From contig JAGRDY010000029.1 of assembly GCA_020446815.1 (NCBI GenBank), positions 229,570 to 293,569 of the forward strand: DNA of 64,000 nt, read 5' to 3'. The notes beneath the pieces are model-generated. The model saw nothing but the letters and a program-made list of their open reading frames with translations, ran no database searches and was not told where the DNA came from. The first letter of the stretch is position 1. Each line of letters opens with the position of its first letter. Positions 44,992 through 54,269 of the stretch are shown here, one piece after another. The stretch is from Paracoccaceae bacterium. GTDB lineage: Bacteria; Pseudomonadota; Alphaproteobacteria; Rhodobacterales; Rhodobacteraceae. The position numbers were made by a program, and so were the translations under genes.

Positions 44992-45390
44992 ATGGGCATG
45001 TTAAAAAACATCCTGCATGTCGATGATGACCCCGATATCCGTGAAATTGCCCTGATCGCACTTGAGACAGTGAGCGGATTCAGCGTGGTTCAGTGTTCGT
45101 CGGGGCAAGAGGCGTTGAATTGCGTCGAGGAGGTCCAACCCGACCTCATTTTGCTGGATGTCATGATGCCGGACATGGACGGAGAGCAGACATTTCAAAG
45201 CATTCAGAAGATTAAAGGATTCGACAGCACCCCTGTCATATTCGTAACGGCAAAAGCCCATGAGGAAGCCATTTCGGCGCTATTGCAGAAGGGCGCCGCG
45301 GGGGTGGTTACCAAGCCTTTTGATCCGATGACGTTAGGTGAACAGGTGCAAGCCATCTGGACCCGAACACGAGCCGAGCGCCAGCCGTAG
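44992..45390 (+). CDS. single-domain response regulator
   Basis: The 132-residue protein is a receiver domain alone. It has the acidic pocket in HVDDDPD, the phosphoacceptor Asp56 in LLDVMMPDMDG, Thr in FVTAKAH and the Lys in VTKPFDP. Such proteins act as phosphate relays or bind targets directly. The ATG at 44992 follows AGGAAG. It converges with the Hpt gene 2 bp away, a close pairing that suggests the two exchange phosphate. Confidence 0.93.
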   Translation: MGMLKNILHVDDDPDIREIALIALETVSGFSVVQCSSGQEALNCVEEVQPDLILLDVMMPDMDGEQTFQSIQKIKGFDSTPVIFVTAKAHEEAISALLQKGAAGVVTKPFDPMTLGEQVQAIWTRTRAERQP

Positions 45391-45392
45391 AG

Positions 45393-45770
45393 TTACGAAT
45401 TGGGCCCATGCGTTGTGGCGATCGTCGCCTCTATTTCGCACAGCATGGCATCCACCATTTCCAACACGCTTTCCGGGGTTGCACCCTGCTTGCCGCCGGT
45501 CAGATGATCATTGATGGCGTTTTCGGCATTTTTCGCAAACCGCCCCAATGATTCAAAACCGACACTCTTGGCGATTCCGCTGATCTTGTGCGCCTCGGCC
45601 GCCAAAGGCCCTAACGGTGCGGGGTCTTCCGCAGCGCGATCGAATTGGTCCGCCCAGCTTTCCAGAGATTGAAAATTCTTGTCGAGACGGTCGAGAAAGC
45701 TTTCCCTGATCTTGGCAATGGCACTGTCCAGTGCACCGTGACCAGCGCCCTGTTCGGACTGTTCCGCCAT
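45393..45770 (-). CDS. histidine phosphotransfer (Hpt) protein
   Basis: The 125-residue helical protein has the Hpt motif AHKISGIAKSVGF with phosphorylatable His61. It ferries phosphate between receivers. It lies 2 bp downstream of the receiver-GGDEF-like gene (45773) and converges with the single receiver at 44992-45390. This makes a compact His-Asp relay with the two kinases at 47041 and 49403. Confidence 0.88.
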   Translation of the reverse strand: MAEQSEQGAGHGALDSAIAKIRESFLDRLDKNFQSLESWADQFDRAAEDPAPLGPLAAEAHKISGIAKSVGFESLGRFAKNAENAINDHLTGGKQGATPESVLEMVDAMLCEIEATIATTHGPNS

Positions 45771-45772
45771 GG

Positions 45773-46786
45773 CTATTCCCCGGAGTGCCCTTTTGCCGCG
45801 GAAGCCGCTTTCCTGAACGGGAACCAGCGCGGCCCGGCATCAGCGGCCTCGGGCCGTCCAGACATCTTTTTCTCGACACTCGAAATTGCATGATCGATCC
45901 GGGCCAGAGGACCGCCGAAAGACAGGATCGTTTGCCTTTGCGGCTCGCTCATCAGAAGGGAGATTTTACACCACTTGCCATCCGCATATCGGAATCCCTG
46001 CTCATCTATCGACGCCTGGATCGATTTGCGCAACTGATTGGCGGTTTCGAAAGTCGTTCGATCCACCACACAGGCAAAATTACCGTTGCCCTTGTAGGCA
46101 ACCAGATACAGGCCTCCGGTCAGATTTTCGGTGATGATTTCAGCTATATCGGTAAGCGTGTCGAAGAGGTCGACCTTGCTGTAGCGTTGGTAAAGCTCTG
46201 AAAATTCCGCAATCTTTATGGCAAAGACATAGGACTTCATTGCGTCGACGCGCGACAGTTGCAGCAAATAATTATCGAGAATGGCAGCGTCGACGACTCC
46301 GGGGATATTTTCGATGGTCACCGGTGAATCAATATCAAAATACCTGTTCGCCTCGATCTGATCCCTCAGCTTTCTGACGGTAGACAGTTTATCTGAAATT
46401 TCACGGTTGGAATTATTCAGTTTCAGGGCAATCTTGATCCTGGTCACAAGTTCCGTTTTATCAAACGGCTTGGTGACATAATCTGTCGCGCCGGCAAGAA
46501 ATGCGCTGTCAATGTATGATTTATCGGACATTGCCGTAATCATTATTATCGGGGTCTTCTGGTATTTTGGCATCAAGCGGATAATCTTGCAAAGCTCGAT
46601 GCCATCCAGTTCCGGCATCTGAATATCCAGCAATACGGAGTCGAAAGTCGCGCCGGGATCGTTCAATTCATGAAGCGCCAGCGCTCCCGAAGCCACCGTC
46701 GTGACCTCCCGAAATCCTGCGTCATTCAGAATGGCCGTCAGCATGTCCAGTTGTAGCCGATCGTCATCAACCGCGAGTATTTTCAT
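45773..46786 (-). CDS. response regulator with degenerate GGDEF-like output domain
   Basis: The 337-residue protein has an intact receiver domain (about 1-120; Asp54 in LLDIQMPELDG, Lys106 in TKPFDK) and a short coiled linker. Its second domain (about 160-320) has the outline of a GGDEF cyclase: RVDAMKSYVFAIKIAEFSEL where substrate-binding strands lie, and GNGNF (about 233-237) at the GGDEF position. The active-site acids are missing, so it should not make cyclic-di-GMP and may be a receptor or scaffold. The GGDEF assignment is from pattern only. It is co-directional with Hpt. Confidence 0.75.
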   Translation of the reverse strand: MKILAVDDDRLQLDMLTAILNDAGFREVTTVASGALALHELNDPGATFDSVLLDIQMPELDGIELCKIIRLMPKYQKTPIIMITAMSDKSYIDSAFLAGATDYVTKPFDKTELVTRIKIALKLNNSNREISDKLSTVRKLRDQIEANRYFDIDSPVTIENIPGVVDAAILDNYLLQLSRVDAMKSYVFAIKIAEFSELYQRYSKVDLFDTLTDIAEIITENLTGGLYLVAYKGNGNFACVVDRTTFETANQLRKSIQASIDEQGFRYADGKWCKISLLMSEPQRQTILSFGGPLARIDHAISSVEKKMSGRPEAADAGPRWFPFRKAASAAKGHSGE

Positions 46787-46989
46787 CTTTGGGCCTTCAT
46801 GGAATGGTGTATGTCCCGGCGGGGTTCGGCCCCGCGCTTCAATCCACTCTTACGTCAAGCTCGTGAAACTGCCTGTCGAGCTTGTCTCTCACTTTTCTCG
46901 AAAGTGATCCCTTCCGCCCCAGGTTGCAAGTGGGCGCGAAATGAACCCGCCCAGTGTTGCACAAATTCATGCCGGCGCGGCGCCCGTAG

Positions 46990-47007
46990 AGCCCGGCCGG
47001 GCGGGCT
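46990..47007. terminator. hairpin between kinase and response regulator genes
   Basis: AGCCCG and CGGGCT (46990-46995 and 47002-47007) form a 6-bp stem in the 254-bp gap just after the kinase stop at 47041. Further hairpins lie at 46819-46835 (GCGGGG/CCCCGC), 46856-46884 (CAAGCTCG/CGAGCTTG) and 46889-46907 (TCACTTT/AAAGTGA). The gap is clearly structured. Which stem terminates is uncertain. Confidence 0.35.
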
Positions 47008-47040
47008 TTGTGGCAAGCTGGGCTGGCGGCGGGGGGTGGT

Positions 47041-49134
47041 TCAGGCGCGGCGCCGCTCGGCCAGCCGTGTCGCGTCGGGTACGGCTTGCTGGTCGTCATG
47101 CGCAGGCAATTCGGCGGCAAGCGGCAGGGCAATCCAGAACCTGGTCCCTTTGCCTTCCTCGCTTGACACGCCGATACTGCCTTCTTGCGCCTCGATGAGG
47201 CCGCGCGAAATGGCCAGGCCCATGCCGGTGCCGCCTTTCTTGCGTGTCGACGACGGATCGACCTGCGAGAAGGGCATGAATATGGCATCAAGATCGCTTT
47301 GCGAGATGCCGCATCCAGTATCGGTAATGTTGATCTGGGCCATTTCCCCAAGGACGCGGGTTGTCACTTCTATTGTGCCTGACTCGGTGAATTTCACGGC
47401 GTTACCGACGATCTCTCGCAAGACCTGCTTGAGACGCCGCGGGTCAGCCTGGACGACGATATCATCTGGTGCGAAGTCCAGGCTGACACCCTTTTCTGCG
47501 GCAGCCGCGCCATATTGTTCATGCAATTCTTCGAAGATCCGTTGGATCCGCGTCGGCTCGGGGAACAGGCGCATTTTGCCTGTTTCGATTGCTTCGAAAT
47601 CCAGAAGATCTTCGACCAGCGCGATGAGATCCTGCGCCGAATTGACGACTTTCCTGGCCAGGCTGAAAAACCGGTTCAGGACGGATTCCGCCTGTGGTGC
47701 AACTTCGGATGGCTGTGTCGCAGGATCATTGAGCGTGTTTCGCAGACCGCGGACCTCTGGCAGGGCCGATCCGTTCGCAAGCAGTTTCGCATAGCCGAGA
47801 ATGACGGTTAATGGTGTGCGGAGTTCATGGCTGAGATTGCTGATGATATCCGACTTGGCCTGGCTTGCCAGTTCCGCGGCATCCTTGGCGGCTTTCAATT
47901 CGGTGATATCGGCCCGCAAACCGACGGTGCCGCCATCGGCGGTGCGCCGTTCGGCGATCTTCAGCCATCGCCCACCGGGTTGCGAAAGTTCGGTGGTCTG
48001 CCTGGCCGCACGATGTGCTTCGATCCGCTTGGTCCGCCAGGCATTCATGTCGCTTGCCGCCTCGGGATATTCGCCGCGCTTCAGACCCTCATCGATGATC
48101 TGCCGGAAAGTCACGCCGGGCACGATGAAGGCGCTCATCCCGGGAAAGGAATGCTTGTATTTGCTGTTGCAAAGGACAAGCCGGTCTTGTGAATCGAAGA
48201 GAACGAATTCATCGTCGATCGCCTCGAGCGCCAGATGCAATCTTTTCTGGGCAAGATTTCTGGCTTTCAGCAATCGGCCGAAATACATGAGAGCAAAAAG
48301 CGCGAACAAACAGACGGCTGCGTAAAGCCCTCTGAAAATGTTCGCATTCGGCGCAGAGGCGGGCCAGCCTCCGACCGGCACCGCTGCCAGCATCCAGTAG
48401 GAATCCCCCCCGAGCGGAACCTTGGCCCATACCGGGTCACTGGCGAAAATATCGGAACTGCCCTCGACTACATCGCCGACCATATCGGTTCCCGTACCGC
48501 CTCTGATGGCGATATCGAGGCCGCTGCCCAGATCGTTCACGCCCGCTCTGGAAAACAGTGCTTCCGCGTCCTGAGAGACCGAGTAGATGCCCCAATAGGT
48601 TGGCGCCGAACCATTGGCCTTGTGCCAGGACACCGGCACACGAACGATGATCCCGCTGCCCCCCTGAACCAGCGGCAGCGGGCCCGAAACCATTTCCCTT
48701 CCGGATTCCAGGATTCTTCTCACCGCCTTGAACTGGGCGGGCGACTGGCGGTAATCGAAGCCAAGCAGCTTTGCGTTCGTGCCCTTGGGATACACATACC
48801 GGACCACCAGATCGGGCGCCGCGGCCATGTTCAGGATGCCGGTTTCGCCGGCACTCATCAGACGCGCGTGCGCTTCGTAATCCTGCTGCGTCATGTTAGG
48901 GTCATTGTCGAACAGGGCCGCCATCCCCCGTGCCAGGAAAAGCGATTTTGCAACCTCGCCGCCCAGTCTCGCCGATACCGTCGCCACGGATTGCGCGACA
49001 GAACTTCGGACGTCCGCTAAATAGCGGTCGTAGAAAAGGCGATCGATCTGGGTGCCCACCATGAAGGACCCCGCCAGAAACAGAAGGCCGAAAATCATCC
49101 CGGCATATCGCCCTATGACTGAAGGAAGCTTCAT
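47041..49134 (-). CDS. membrane histidine kinase with CHASE-like sensor and PAS domain
   Basis: The 697-residue kinase has a first membrane helix (about 12-30), a periplasmic CHASE-like sensor (about 35-265) and a second helix (about 270-287). A PAS domain (about 305-420) and a HisKA domain with His436 in ISNLSHELRTPL follow. The ATPase domain has the N-box VGNAVKFTES (about 577) and DTGCGIS. Between the H-box and the second dimerisation helix there is an insert of roughly 35 residues (about 455-490). It is probably the sensor of the relay; the ligand is unknown. It is co-directional with the receiver gene 254 bp downstream. Confidence 0.9.
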   Translation of the reverse strand: MKLPSVIGRYAGMIFGLLFLAGSFMVGTQIDRLFYDRYLADVRSSVAQSVATVSARLGGEVAKSLFLARGMAALFDNDPNMTQQDYEAHARLMSAGETGILNMAAAPDLVVRYVYPKGTNAKLLGFDYRQSPAQFKAVRRILESGREMVSGPLPLVQGGSGIIVRVPVSWHKANGSAPTYWGIYSVSQDAEALFSRAGVNDLGSGLDIAIRGGTGTDMVGDVVEGSSDIFASDPVWAKVPLGGDSYWMLAAVPVGGWPASAPNANIFRGLYAAVCLFALFALMYFGRLLKARNLAQKRLHLALEAIDDEFVLFDSQDRLVLCNSKYKHSFPGMSAFIVPGVTFRQIIDEGLKRGEYPEAASDMNAWRTKRIEAHRAARQTTELSQPGGRWLKIAERRTADGGTVGLRADITELKAAKDAAELASQAKSDIISNLSHELRTPLTVILGYAKLLANGSALPEVRGLRNTLNDPATQPSEVAPQAESVLNRFFSLARKVVNSAQDLIALVEDLLDFEAIETGKMRLFPEPTRIQRIFEELHEQYGAAAAEKGVSLDFAPDDIVVQADPRRLKQVLREIVGNAVKFTESGTIEVTTRVLGEMAQINITDTGCGISQSDLDAIFMPFSQVDPSSTRKKGGTGMGLAISRGLIEAQEGSIGVSSEEGKGTRFWIALPLAAELPAHDDQQAVPDATRLAERRRA

Positions 49135-49339
49135 CGGGAGTGGCTGTTTCCGATACCGTTGACAGATTTAAAACGATCAACTGGTTAATTATCGCGGCCA
49201 AGGCCCGCATTCACAAAATTGGTCAAAAAACTTGACAGCCAATATACGCAGCTTCAAGACGAATTAAAAGCAATAAATTCAATTATTAAGTGTTACCGGT
49301 ACGTCAAGCGGATTTTCGACACATTATTGCGCCGCTAGG

Positions 49340-49379
49340 GCGTTTCGCGAAACTCCTGATCCGTCGCGCATCGCCAAAA
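49340..49379. repeat. dispersed intergenic repeat, copy C
   Basis: The 40 bp starting GCGTTTCGCGAAA match copy A (17740-17779) at 33 of 40 positions and copy B (21173-21212) at 29 of 40. Here only the first half of the element is present. It lies in the AT-rich 268-bp gap between the two kinase genes, just after the end of the one at 49403. Confidence 0.6.
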
Positions 49380-49402
49380 CCTGCCGCACATGACCGATGC
49401 GA

Positions 49403-51100
49403 TCAATTGGCCATCCGCAGCTCGCTGGGGGCGACCTGTTCGGCGAAGGGGCGGATGTCAAAAAAGAACTCGGTCCCGACGCCGATTTCGCTTTTGTAGT
49501 CGATTCGGGCGTGATGGCGTTTGAGGATGGTTTTCACGATGACCAGACCCAGCCCGGTTCCGACGCGCTTTTTCCCATCGGTGGACGCCTGTTGAGAAAA
49601 CGGTTTGAACATCGTTTCACGCGCTGATTCCGGGATGCCAGGCCCGCTGTCGCTAACCGATACCCTCCAGAACTGCCCATGTTGCGATACGCGAAGTCTC
49701 ACCACCCCATTGGCTGGCGAATATTTTGCCGCGTTCGACATGAGATTGTTCATGACCTGCATCAGACGGTCATTGTTGCCCAGGATTTGGGCATTTTCGG
49801 GAACTTTTTCAACTTCGAACTTCACCGAGTGCTCGTCGCCGTAACCCTTGTTGGCCTGGACGGCCTCGGCCAGCAGGTCGGCCAGATTGACTTTGTCCAT
49901 CCTGAAATCCATCTTGCCGGCCTCGATCTTTTCGAGATCGAGGATGTCGCTGACCATCATGACCAGCCGGTCGCTGTTGCGCATGGCGATATCGACGACC
50001 TTTTGTGCCTTGGGCTCCAACACGCCCAGCACCCCCGACTGCAAAAGACCCAGCGACCCCTTTATCGAAGTTAATGGTGTGCGAAGCTCGTGACTTACGA
50101 TGGAAACGGATTCCATTTTCGCTTCCTCGACCTTCTTTCGCCAGGAAATGTCCCGCAATACCGACACGAAAACCTTTTGACCACCAAGGTCTTCGTATAG
50201 GCGCGTGGCTATTTCAACCGGCCCCTTGGGGTGCATCGCCTCGATCGCCACGACGGCCTTTTCGCCCGTCATGAGGGGCGAGACATGGTACCGAAATGCG
50301 GCTTCGTCGAAATCCGGCGCCGTGTCATTGATACGCATGCCTCGGATTTCATCTTCGTTCCAGTTGCAACGCGCGCGCGCGGATCGGTTCACATAGGTGA
50401 TATTCAGGGTATCGACTTCATAGATGTAAACCTCATCCTGGAGCTCTTCGAGCATCAGCGTCAGAAAGCGGTTCGCGTCGGCCTTGCGGTTGGCCGTGGT
50501 GTCTGTCCGAATATTCAGGCTGCGCAGGTGTTTGCCATCCTTGTCGAATTGCGGAATGATCGTGGTGTTGACAAAGATCGGCTCGTCGGTCTTCGAGACC
50601 AGCTTTTGTTCTCCCGACCAGACGCGTTTTTCCAGTACAGCATTGCGGATCTGCAAGTAACCTTCGTCGAGATGCTTGTGCTTGTAGAGGATCGAGTGAT
50701 TCTTGCCGATGATTTCGTCGCGCGTATAGCCAAACACCTTTTGGAAATTCTCGTTAACATCAAGAACTTTGCCGTTTGTGTCCGAAGCGCTGGTCATCGT
50801 GTGCATGTCGATCGCCGCCTGACGAAAATCGACTTCACGGCAAAATCGCGCATTCTGGGCGGCCTGCTCGGCCAGGCGCTTGCGTTTGTCGATATTCCAT
50901 ATCGCGTAGGCGCTGCATGACAAGCAGATCACCACCGACAGGCTGAAATAGATCTGCGATGCCAGAAATCCATCAGGCAGCAGCACCTGGAACGGTGAAT
51001 CCGTTTGCAGGTAAAGGCTTATATTAAAAGCAAAAAATGCCAGAGCCAACACGACGACCACAACCGCCATGATGTCGGAAAATCTAAACTCTTGTCTCAT
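49403..51100 (-). CDS. membrane histidine kinase with two PAS domains
   Basis: The 565-residue kinase has two N-terminal membrane helices (about 9-29 and 50-70), a first PAS domain (about 95-205: DVNENFQKVFGYTRDEIIGKN) and a second PAS (about 212-325). HisKA has His337 in SIVSHELRTPLTSIKG. The ATPase domain has MSNAAKYSPANG, DSGPGIP and GTGLGLVIVKTI. It resembles the neighbouring kinase in its catalytic core but has a different sensor. Together they could feed one Hpt/receiver set. It starts at 51100; the next 670 bp upstream are non-coding. Confidence 0.92.
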   Translation of the reverse strand: MRQEFRFSDIMAVVVVVLALAFFAFNISLYLQTDSPFQVLLPDGFLASQIYFSLSVVICLSCSAYAIWNIDKRKRLAEQAAQNARFCREVDFRQAAIDMHTMTSASDTNGKVLDVNENFQKVFGYTRDEIIGKNHSILYKHKHLDEGYLQIRNAVLEKRVWSGEQKLVSKTDEPIFVNTTIIPQFDKDGKHLRSLNIRTDTTANRKADANRFLTLMLEELQDEVYIYEVDTLNITYVNRSARARCNWNEDEIRGMRINDTAPDFDEAAFRYHVSPLMTGEKAVVAIEAMHPKGPVEIATRLYEDLGGQKVFVSVLRDISWRKKVEEAKMESVSIVSHELRTPLTSIKGSLGLLQSGVLGVLEPKAQKVVDIAMRNSDRLVMMVSDILDLEKIEAGKMDFRMDKVNLADLLAEAVQANKGYGDEHSVKFEVEKVPENAQILGNNDRLMQVMNNLMSNAAKYSPANGVVRLRVSQHGQFWRVSVSDSGPGIPESARETMFKPFSQQASTDGKKRVGTGLGLVIVKTILKRHHARIDYKSEIGVGTEFFFDIRPFAEQVAPSELRMAN

Positions 51101-51771
51101 ACTCGCCGTTCCAGTTCATTGGCTGGCCATGCGCTGCGGTACATGCCTGTGCCCGCTTAGCCGAGGTACAATCGGCAACTTCGCCGCTCATGGGGGTCAA
51201 ATTAAGATTGGAATGAGCCAAAAATGTGGTCATTGTTGCCAAAACATGGACCGCACACGATCATTTGCGGGGCCTTTTGGTTTTGCAGGCCAATGCCCGC
51301 AGCTTCGGCGCCCCAGGATTTTCCGGCCCCCTGACGCCCGGCTTGCGGCGCGCCGGGATAGGCAGCGACCGCAAGGCGTTCCTGCGCGATGCGGCGCAAC
51401 TTCTGCCCGGCAAATGTCAGCCTTGGGGCCATGAAAAGAAGAACAAGTCGAAGGTGCATCCAATTCAGCGGCCCCGATGCGCAAATCGGGTTACGGCTTC
51501 ACCGCGCTTGACATAACCGTCACAGAGGCCGTGCGACACGTGTGCCCAAGGAAAGAGAAAGCTTGGCCATCAGTCGATTTGCGCAACATAGCCTGCCCCT
51601 GATCGGGCAAACCAAGGGTGCCGGCATTTTTTTCGTGGCAACATTTCCGCATCACTCTACCCGATCACCGCTGGCCCTCATGACGATTCAGATTGAGGAA
51701 ACCCGCTTGGTTGGCAATTTGGCCCATCACACCCCATCTTAGCTTGCAGGCCGACAAAAAGGGGAAGCAAC
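51101..51771. other. 671-bp region without a recognisable gene
   Basis: Several overlapping frames exist (for example 51226-51516 plus, 51202-51459 minus, 51542-51742 plus), but none has a good start site or any family resemblance. They mirror each other in a GC-rich stretch (about 51260-51440). The region carries the kinase promoter near 51100-51200 and the msrB leader on the right. It could be the remains of a decayed gene. Confidence 0.35.
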
Positions 51772-52218
51772 ATGACCGTCTACAAGAAAACGGATGCCGC
51801 CGTCGCGCGTCTGACCCCCGAACAATTCAGGGTGACGCAGCAAAACGGAACCGAGCGGCCCGGCAGCGGCACCTATCTGAACAACCACGCCATCGGCATC
51901 TATGTCGATGTGGTGTCCGGCGAACCTTTGTTCGCCTCAAGCGACAAATTCGACAGCGGCTGCGGCTGGCCCAGTTTCACCAAACCGATCCAGTCCGCAA
52001 ATGTGAAGGAATTGCACGATTCGAGCCTTGGGATGGTGCGCACCGAGGTGCGCTCGGCCCATGGCGACAGCCATCTGGGCCATGTGTTCCCGGACGGCCC
52101 GCGCGACCGTGGCGGGTTGCGCTACTGTATCAACTCGGCGTCCTTGCGGTTCATACCCCGCGACGAAATGGACGCGGAAGGCTATGCTGAATACCTCAAT
52201 CAGGTGGAGGAAAACTGA
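51772..52218 (+). CDS. msrB: peptide-methionine (R)-S-oxide reductase
   Basis: The 148-residue enzyme reduces the R epimer of methionine sulfoxide. The catalytic Cys119 is in [10 protein letters not shown] and a likely resolving Cys64 in SGCGWPSF. The [14 protein letters not shown] loop is intact. The zinc-binding CxxC pairs of many MsrB proteins are missing ([12 protein letters not shown] replaces one), so this is the zinc-free form. The start has AGGGGAAG upstream. It overlaps msrA at the stop/start TGATG, which implies coupled translation. Confidence 0.95.
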   Translation: MTVYKKTDAAVARLTPEQFRVTQQNGTERPGSGTYLNNHAIGIYVDVVSGEPLFASSDKFDSGCGWPSFTKPIQSANVKELHDSSLGMVRTEVRSAHGDSHLGHVFPDGPRDRGGLRYCINSASLRFIPRDEMDAEGYAEYLNQVEEN

Positions 52219-52727
52219 TGGCTGAACAACGCGCCGTACTTGCCGGTGGGTGTTTCTGGGGAATGCAGGATTTGATTCGCAGATTGACGGGGGTGTCGTG
52301 CACCCGTGTCGGCTACACCGGCGGCGATGTGGCCCATGCCACCTACCGCAATCACGGCACCCATGCCGAGGGGATCGAAATTATCTTCGATGCCGACAAG
52401 ATCAGCTACCGCAGGCTGCTGGAGTTCTTTTTCCAGATACATGATCCAACAACGCCGCTGCGTCAGGGAAACGATCGTGGGCCGTCCTACCGGTCGGCGA
52501 TCTACTATGTCGACGAGGAACAAAAGGCGGTGGCGCTTGATACCATTGCCCATGTCGATGCTTCAGGTCTCTGGCCCGGAAAGGTCGTGACCGAGGTGGC
52601 GCCGGCCGGCGATTTCTGGCAGGCAGAGCCCGAACATCAGGATTATCTGGAACGGGTGCCCAATGGCTATACCTGTCATTTCATCCGCCCCAACTGGGTC
52701 CTGCCCCGGCGCGACGCGGCCGAGTGA
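52218..52727 (+). CDS. msrA: peptide-methionine (S)-S-oxide reductase
   Basis: The 169-residue enzyme reduces the S epimer. Catalytic Cys12 is in GGCFWGM. The variant [26 protein letters not shown] replaces the common YCEVCSGRTGHAE-type sequence. It uses the ATG overlapping the msrB stop. The pair handles both sulfoxide forms in the cytoplasm. Confidence 0.94.
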   Translation: MAEQRAVLAGGCFWGMQDLIRRLTGVSCTRVGYTGGDVAHATYRNHGTHAEGIEIIFDADKISYRRLLEFFFQIHDPTTPLRQGNDRGPSYRSAIYYVDEEQKAVALDTIAHVDASGLWPGKVVTEVAPAGDFWQAEPEHQDYLERVPNGYTCHFIRPNWVLPRRDAAE

Positions 52728-52784
52728 GCTTTGACAGCCAAGGCTGGCAGGGTCTTGGACAACCCCGGCAACGGAATGGGATCG

Positions 52785-54269
52785 ATGACGGTACAGGACG
52801 CGATCTTTGCTTTCGACAACAGTTATGCGCGCGAGCTTGACGGCTTTTACATCCCCTGGCAGGGCGCCAGCTTCCCGGCACCGAAGATGCTGCGTTTCAA
52901 CCGCGAACTGGCAACCGAACTGGGGCTCGATGCGGGTGCACTGGAAGGGGACGCGGGGGCGGCGATATTCGTCGGCACGCAGAAACCGAAAGGGGCGCGG
53001 CCGCTGGCGATGGCCTATGCCGGGCATCAGTTTGGCGGCTTTTCCCCGCAGCTTGGCGACGGGCGGGCACTGTTGATTGGCGAGGTGATCGACCGCAAGG
53101 GCCGGCGCCGCGATATCCACCTGAAGGGGTCGGGGCGGACGCCATTTTCGCGCGGCGGGGATGGCAAGGCCGTGCTGGGGCCGGTCCTGCGCGAGTATCT
53201 GCTGGGCGAGGCCATGCACGCACTGGGCATTCCGACAACGCGGGCCCTTGCCGCCGTGACCACCGGCGAAGCTGTCGAGCGTGACGGCGGATATCGGCGC
53301 GGCGCCGTTCTGACGCGCGTGGCGAGTTCGCATCTGCGCGTCGGCACATTCCAGTATTTTGCCGCTCGGGGCGAAACGGGGCGGCTGCGCCAACTGGCCG
53401 ATTATGCCATCGCGCGGCATTATCCGGATCTGGCCGGTACGCATGACCGGTACCTGGGCCTCTTGCACCGGGTTGCGGATGCTCAGGCTGCCCTTGTCGC
53501 GCGTTGGATGCTGGTGGGGTTCGTCCACGGTGTGATGAACACCGACAACATGACGATTTCAGGCGAAACCATCGATTACGGCCCCTGCGCGTTCATCGAC
53601 GCCTATGATCCGAACGCTGTTTTCAGCTCCATAGACCGGCAGGGGCGCTATGCCTATGGCAACCAGCCAGCCATCACCCAGTGGAACCTTGCCCGGCTGG
53701 CCGAAACGCTGCTCGACCTGATAAACCCTGATGATGGCGATGATGCGATCCGGCAGGCAACCGAAGTGATCGAGACATTTCCGGACCGCTACCAATTCGA
53801 ATGGCTGAAATGCATCCGGGCCAAGCTGGGGTTGCAGCAAGAACGCCCCGACGATCTTGACCTGGCCCGCGACTTGCATACCGCGATGGTCGGGCAAAAC
53901 GTAGACTTCACACAACTTTTCAGAACCTTGGCAACCACAGTGCGTGGCGATGCATCGGCGACACGGGCGCTGTTCAACGACCCGGCAGGGTTCGATGCAT
54001 GGCTGGAACGCTATCGGCGCCGCGGGGAAGCTGAAAAAAGGCCTTCAAAATGGCGTGCCGATTCGATGGATGCCGTCAATCCGATCCACATCCCGCGCAA
54101 CCACAAGGTCGAAGAAGCGCTCGACGCGGCGCAGCAAGGCGAAATGGCCCCGTTCGACCGGCTGAAGGAGGCGATAACCCATCCGTTCTCCCGTCGCGAC
54201 GATTTGTCGGAATACGCCCTGCCGGCCCCTGAAAGCTTTGGCCGCTACACGACTTTTTGCGGCACCTGA
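52785..54269 (+). CDS. selO: protein adenylyltransferase SelO (YdiU)
   Basis: The roughly 494-residue SelO pseudokinase transfers AMP from ATP, bound in a flipped orientation, to protein hydroxyls during redox stress. Visible are GHQFGGFSPQLGDGRA (about 90-105), the lysine in IHLKGSGRTPFSRGGDGKAV (about 115-130), HGVMNTDNMTISGE and the DYGPCAF metal-binding loop. The C-terminus ends FCGT, with a penultimate-region cysteine as in other bacterial SelO proteins lacking Sec. Candidate starts are 52785, 52776 and an upstream TTG at 52731. It follows msrBA at 57 bp, forming a redox module. Confidence 0.93.
   Translation: MTVQDAIFAFDNSYARELDGFYIPWQGASFPAPKMLRFNRELATELGLDAGALEGDAGAAIFVGTQKPKGARPLAMAYAGHQFGGFSPQLGDGRALLIGEVIDRKGRRRDIHLKGSGRTPFSRGGDGKAVLGPVLREYLLGEAMHALGIPTTRALAAVTTGEAVERDGGYRRGAVLTRVASSHLRVGTFQYFAARGETGRLRQLADYAIARHYPDLAGTHDRYLGLLHRVADAQAALVARWMLVGFVHGVMNTDNMTISGETIDYGPCAFIDAYDPNAVFSSIDRQGRYAYGNQPAITQWNLARLAETLLDLINPDDGDDAIRQATEVIETFPDRYQFEWLKCIRAKLGLQQERPDDLDLARDLHTAMVGQNVDFTQLFRTLATTVRGDASATRALFNDPAGFDAWLERYRRRGEAEKRPSKWRADSMDAVNPIHIPRNHKVEEALDAAQQGEMAPFDRLKEAITHPFSRRDDLSEYALPAPESFGRYTTFCGT

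Noticed and set aside
51542-51742. 66-codon frame upstream of msrB
   Set aside because: No ribosome-binding site of note and no protein-like pattern; it ends just before the msrB leader.
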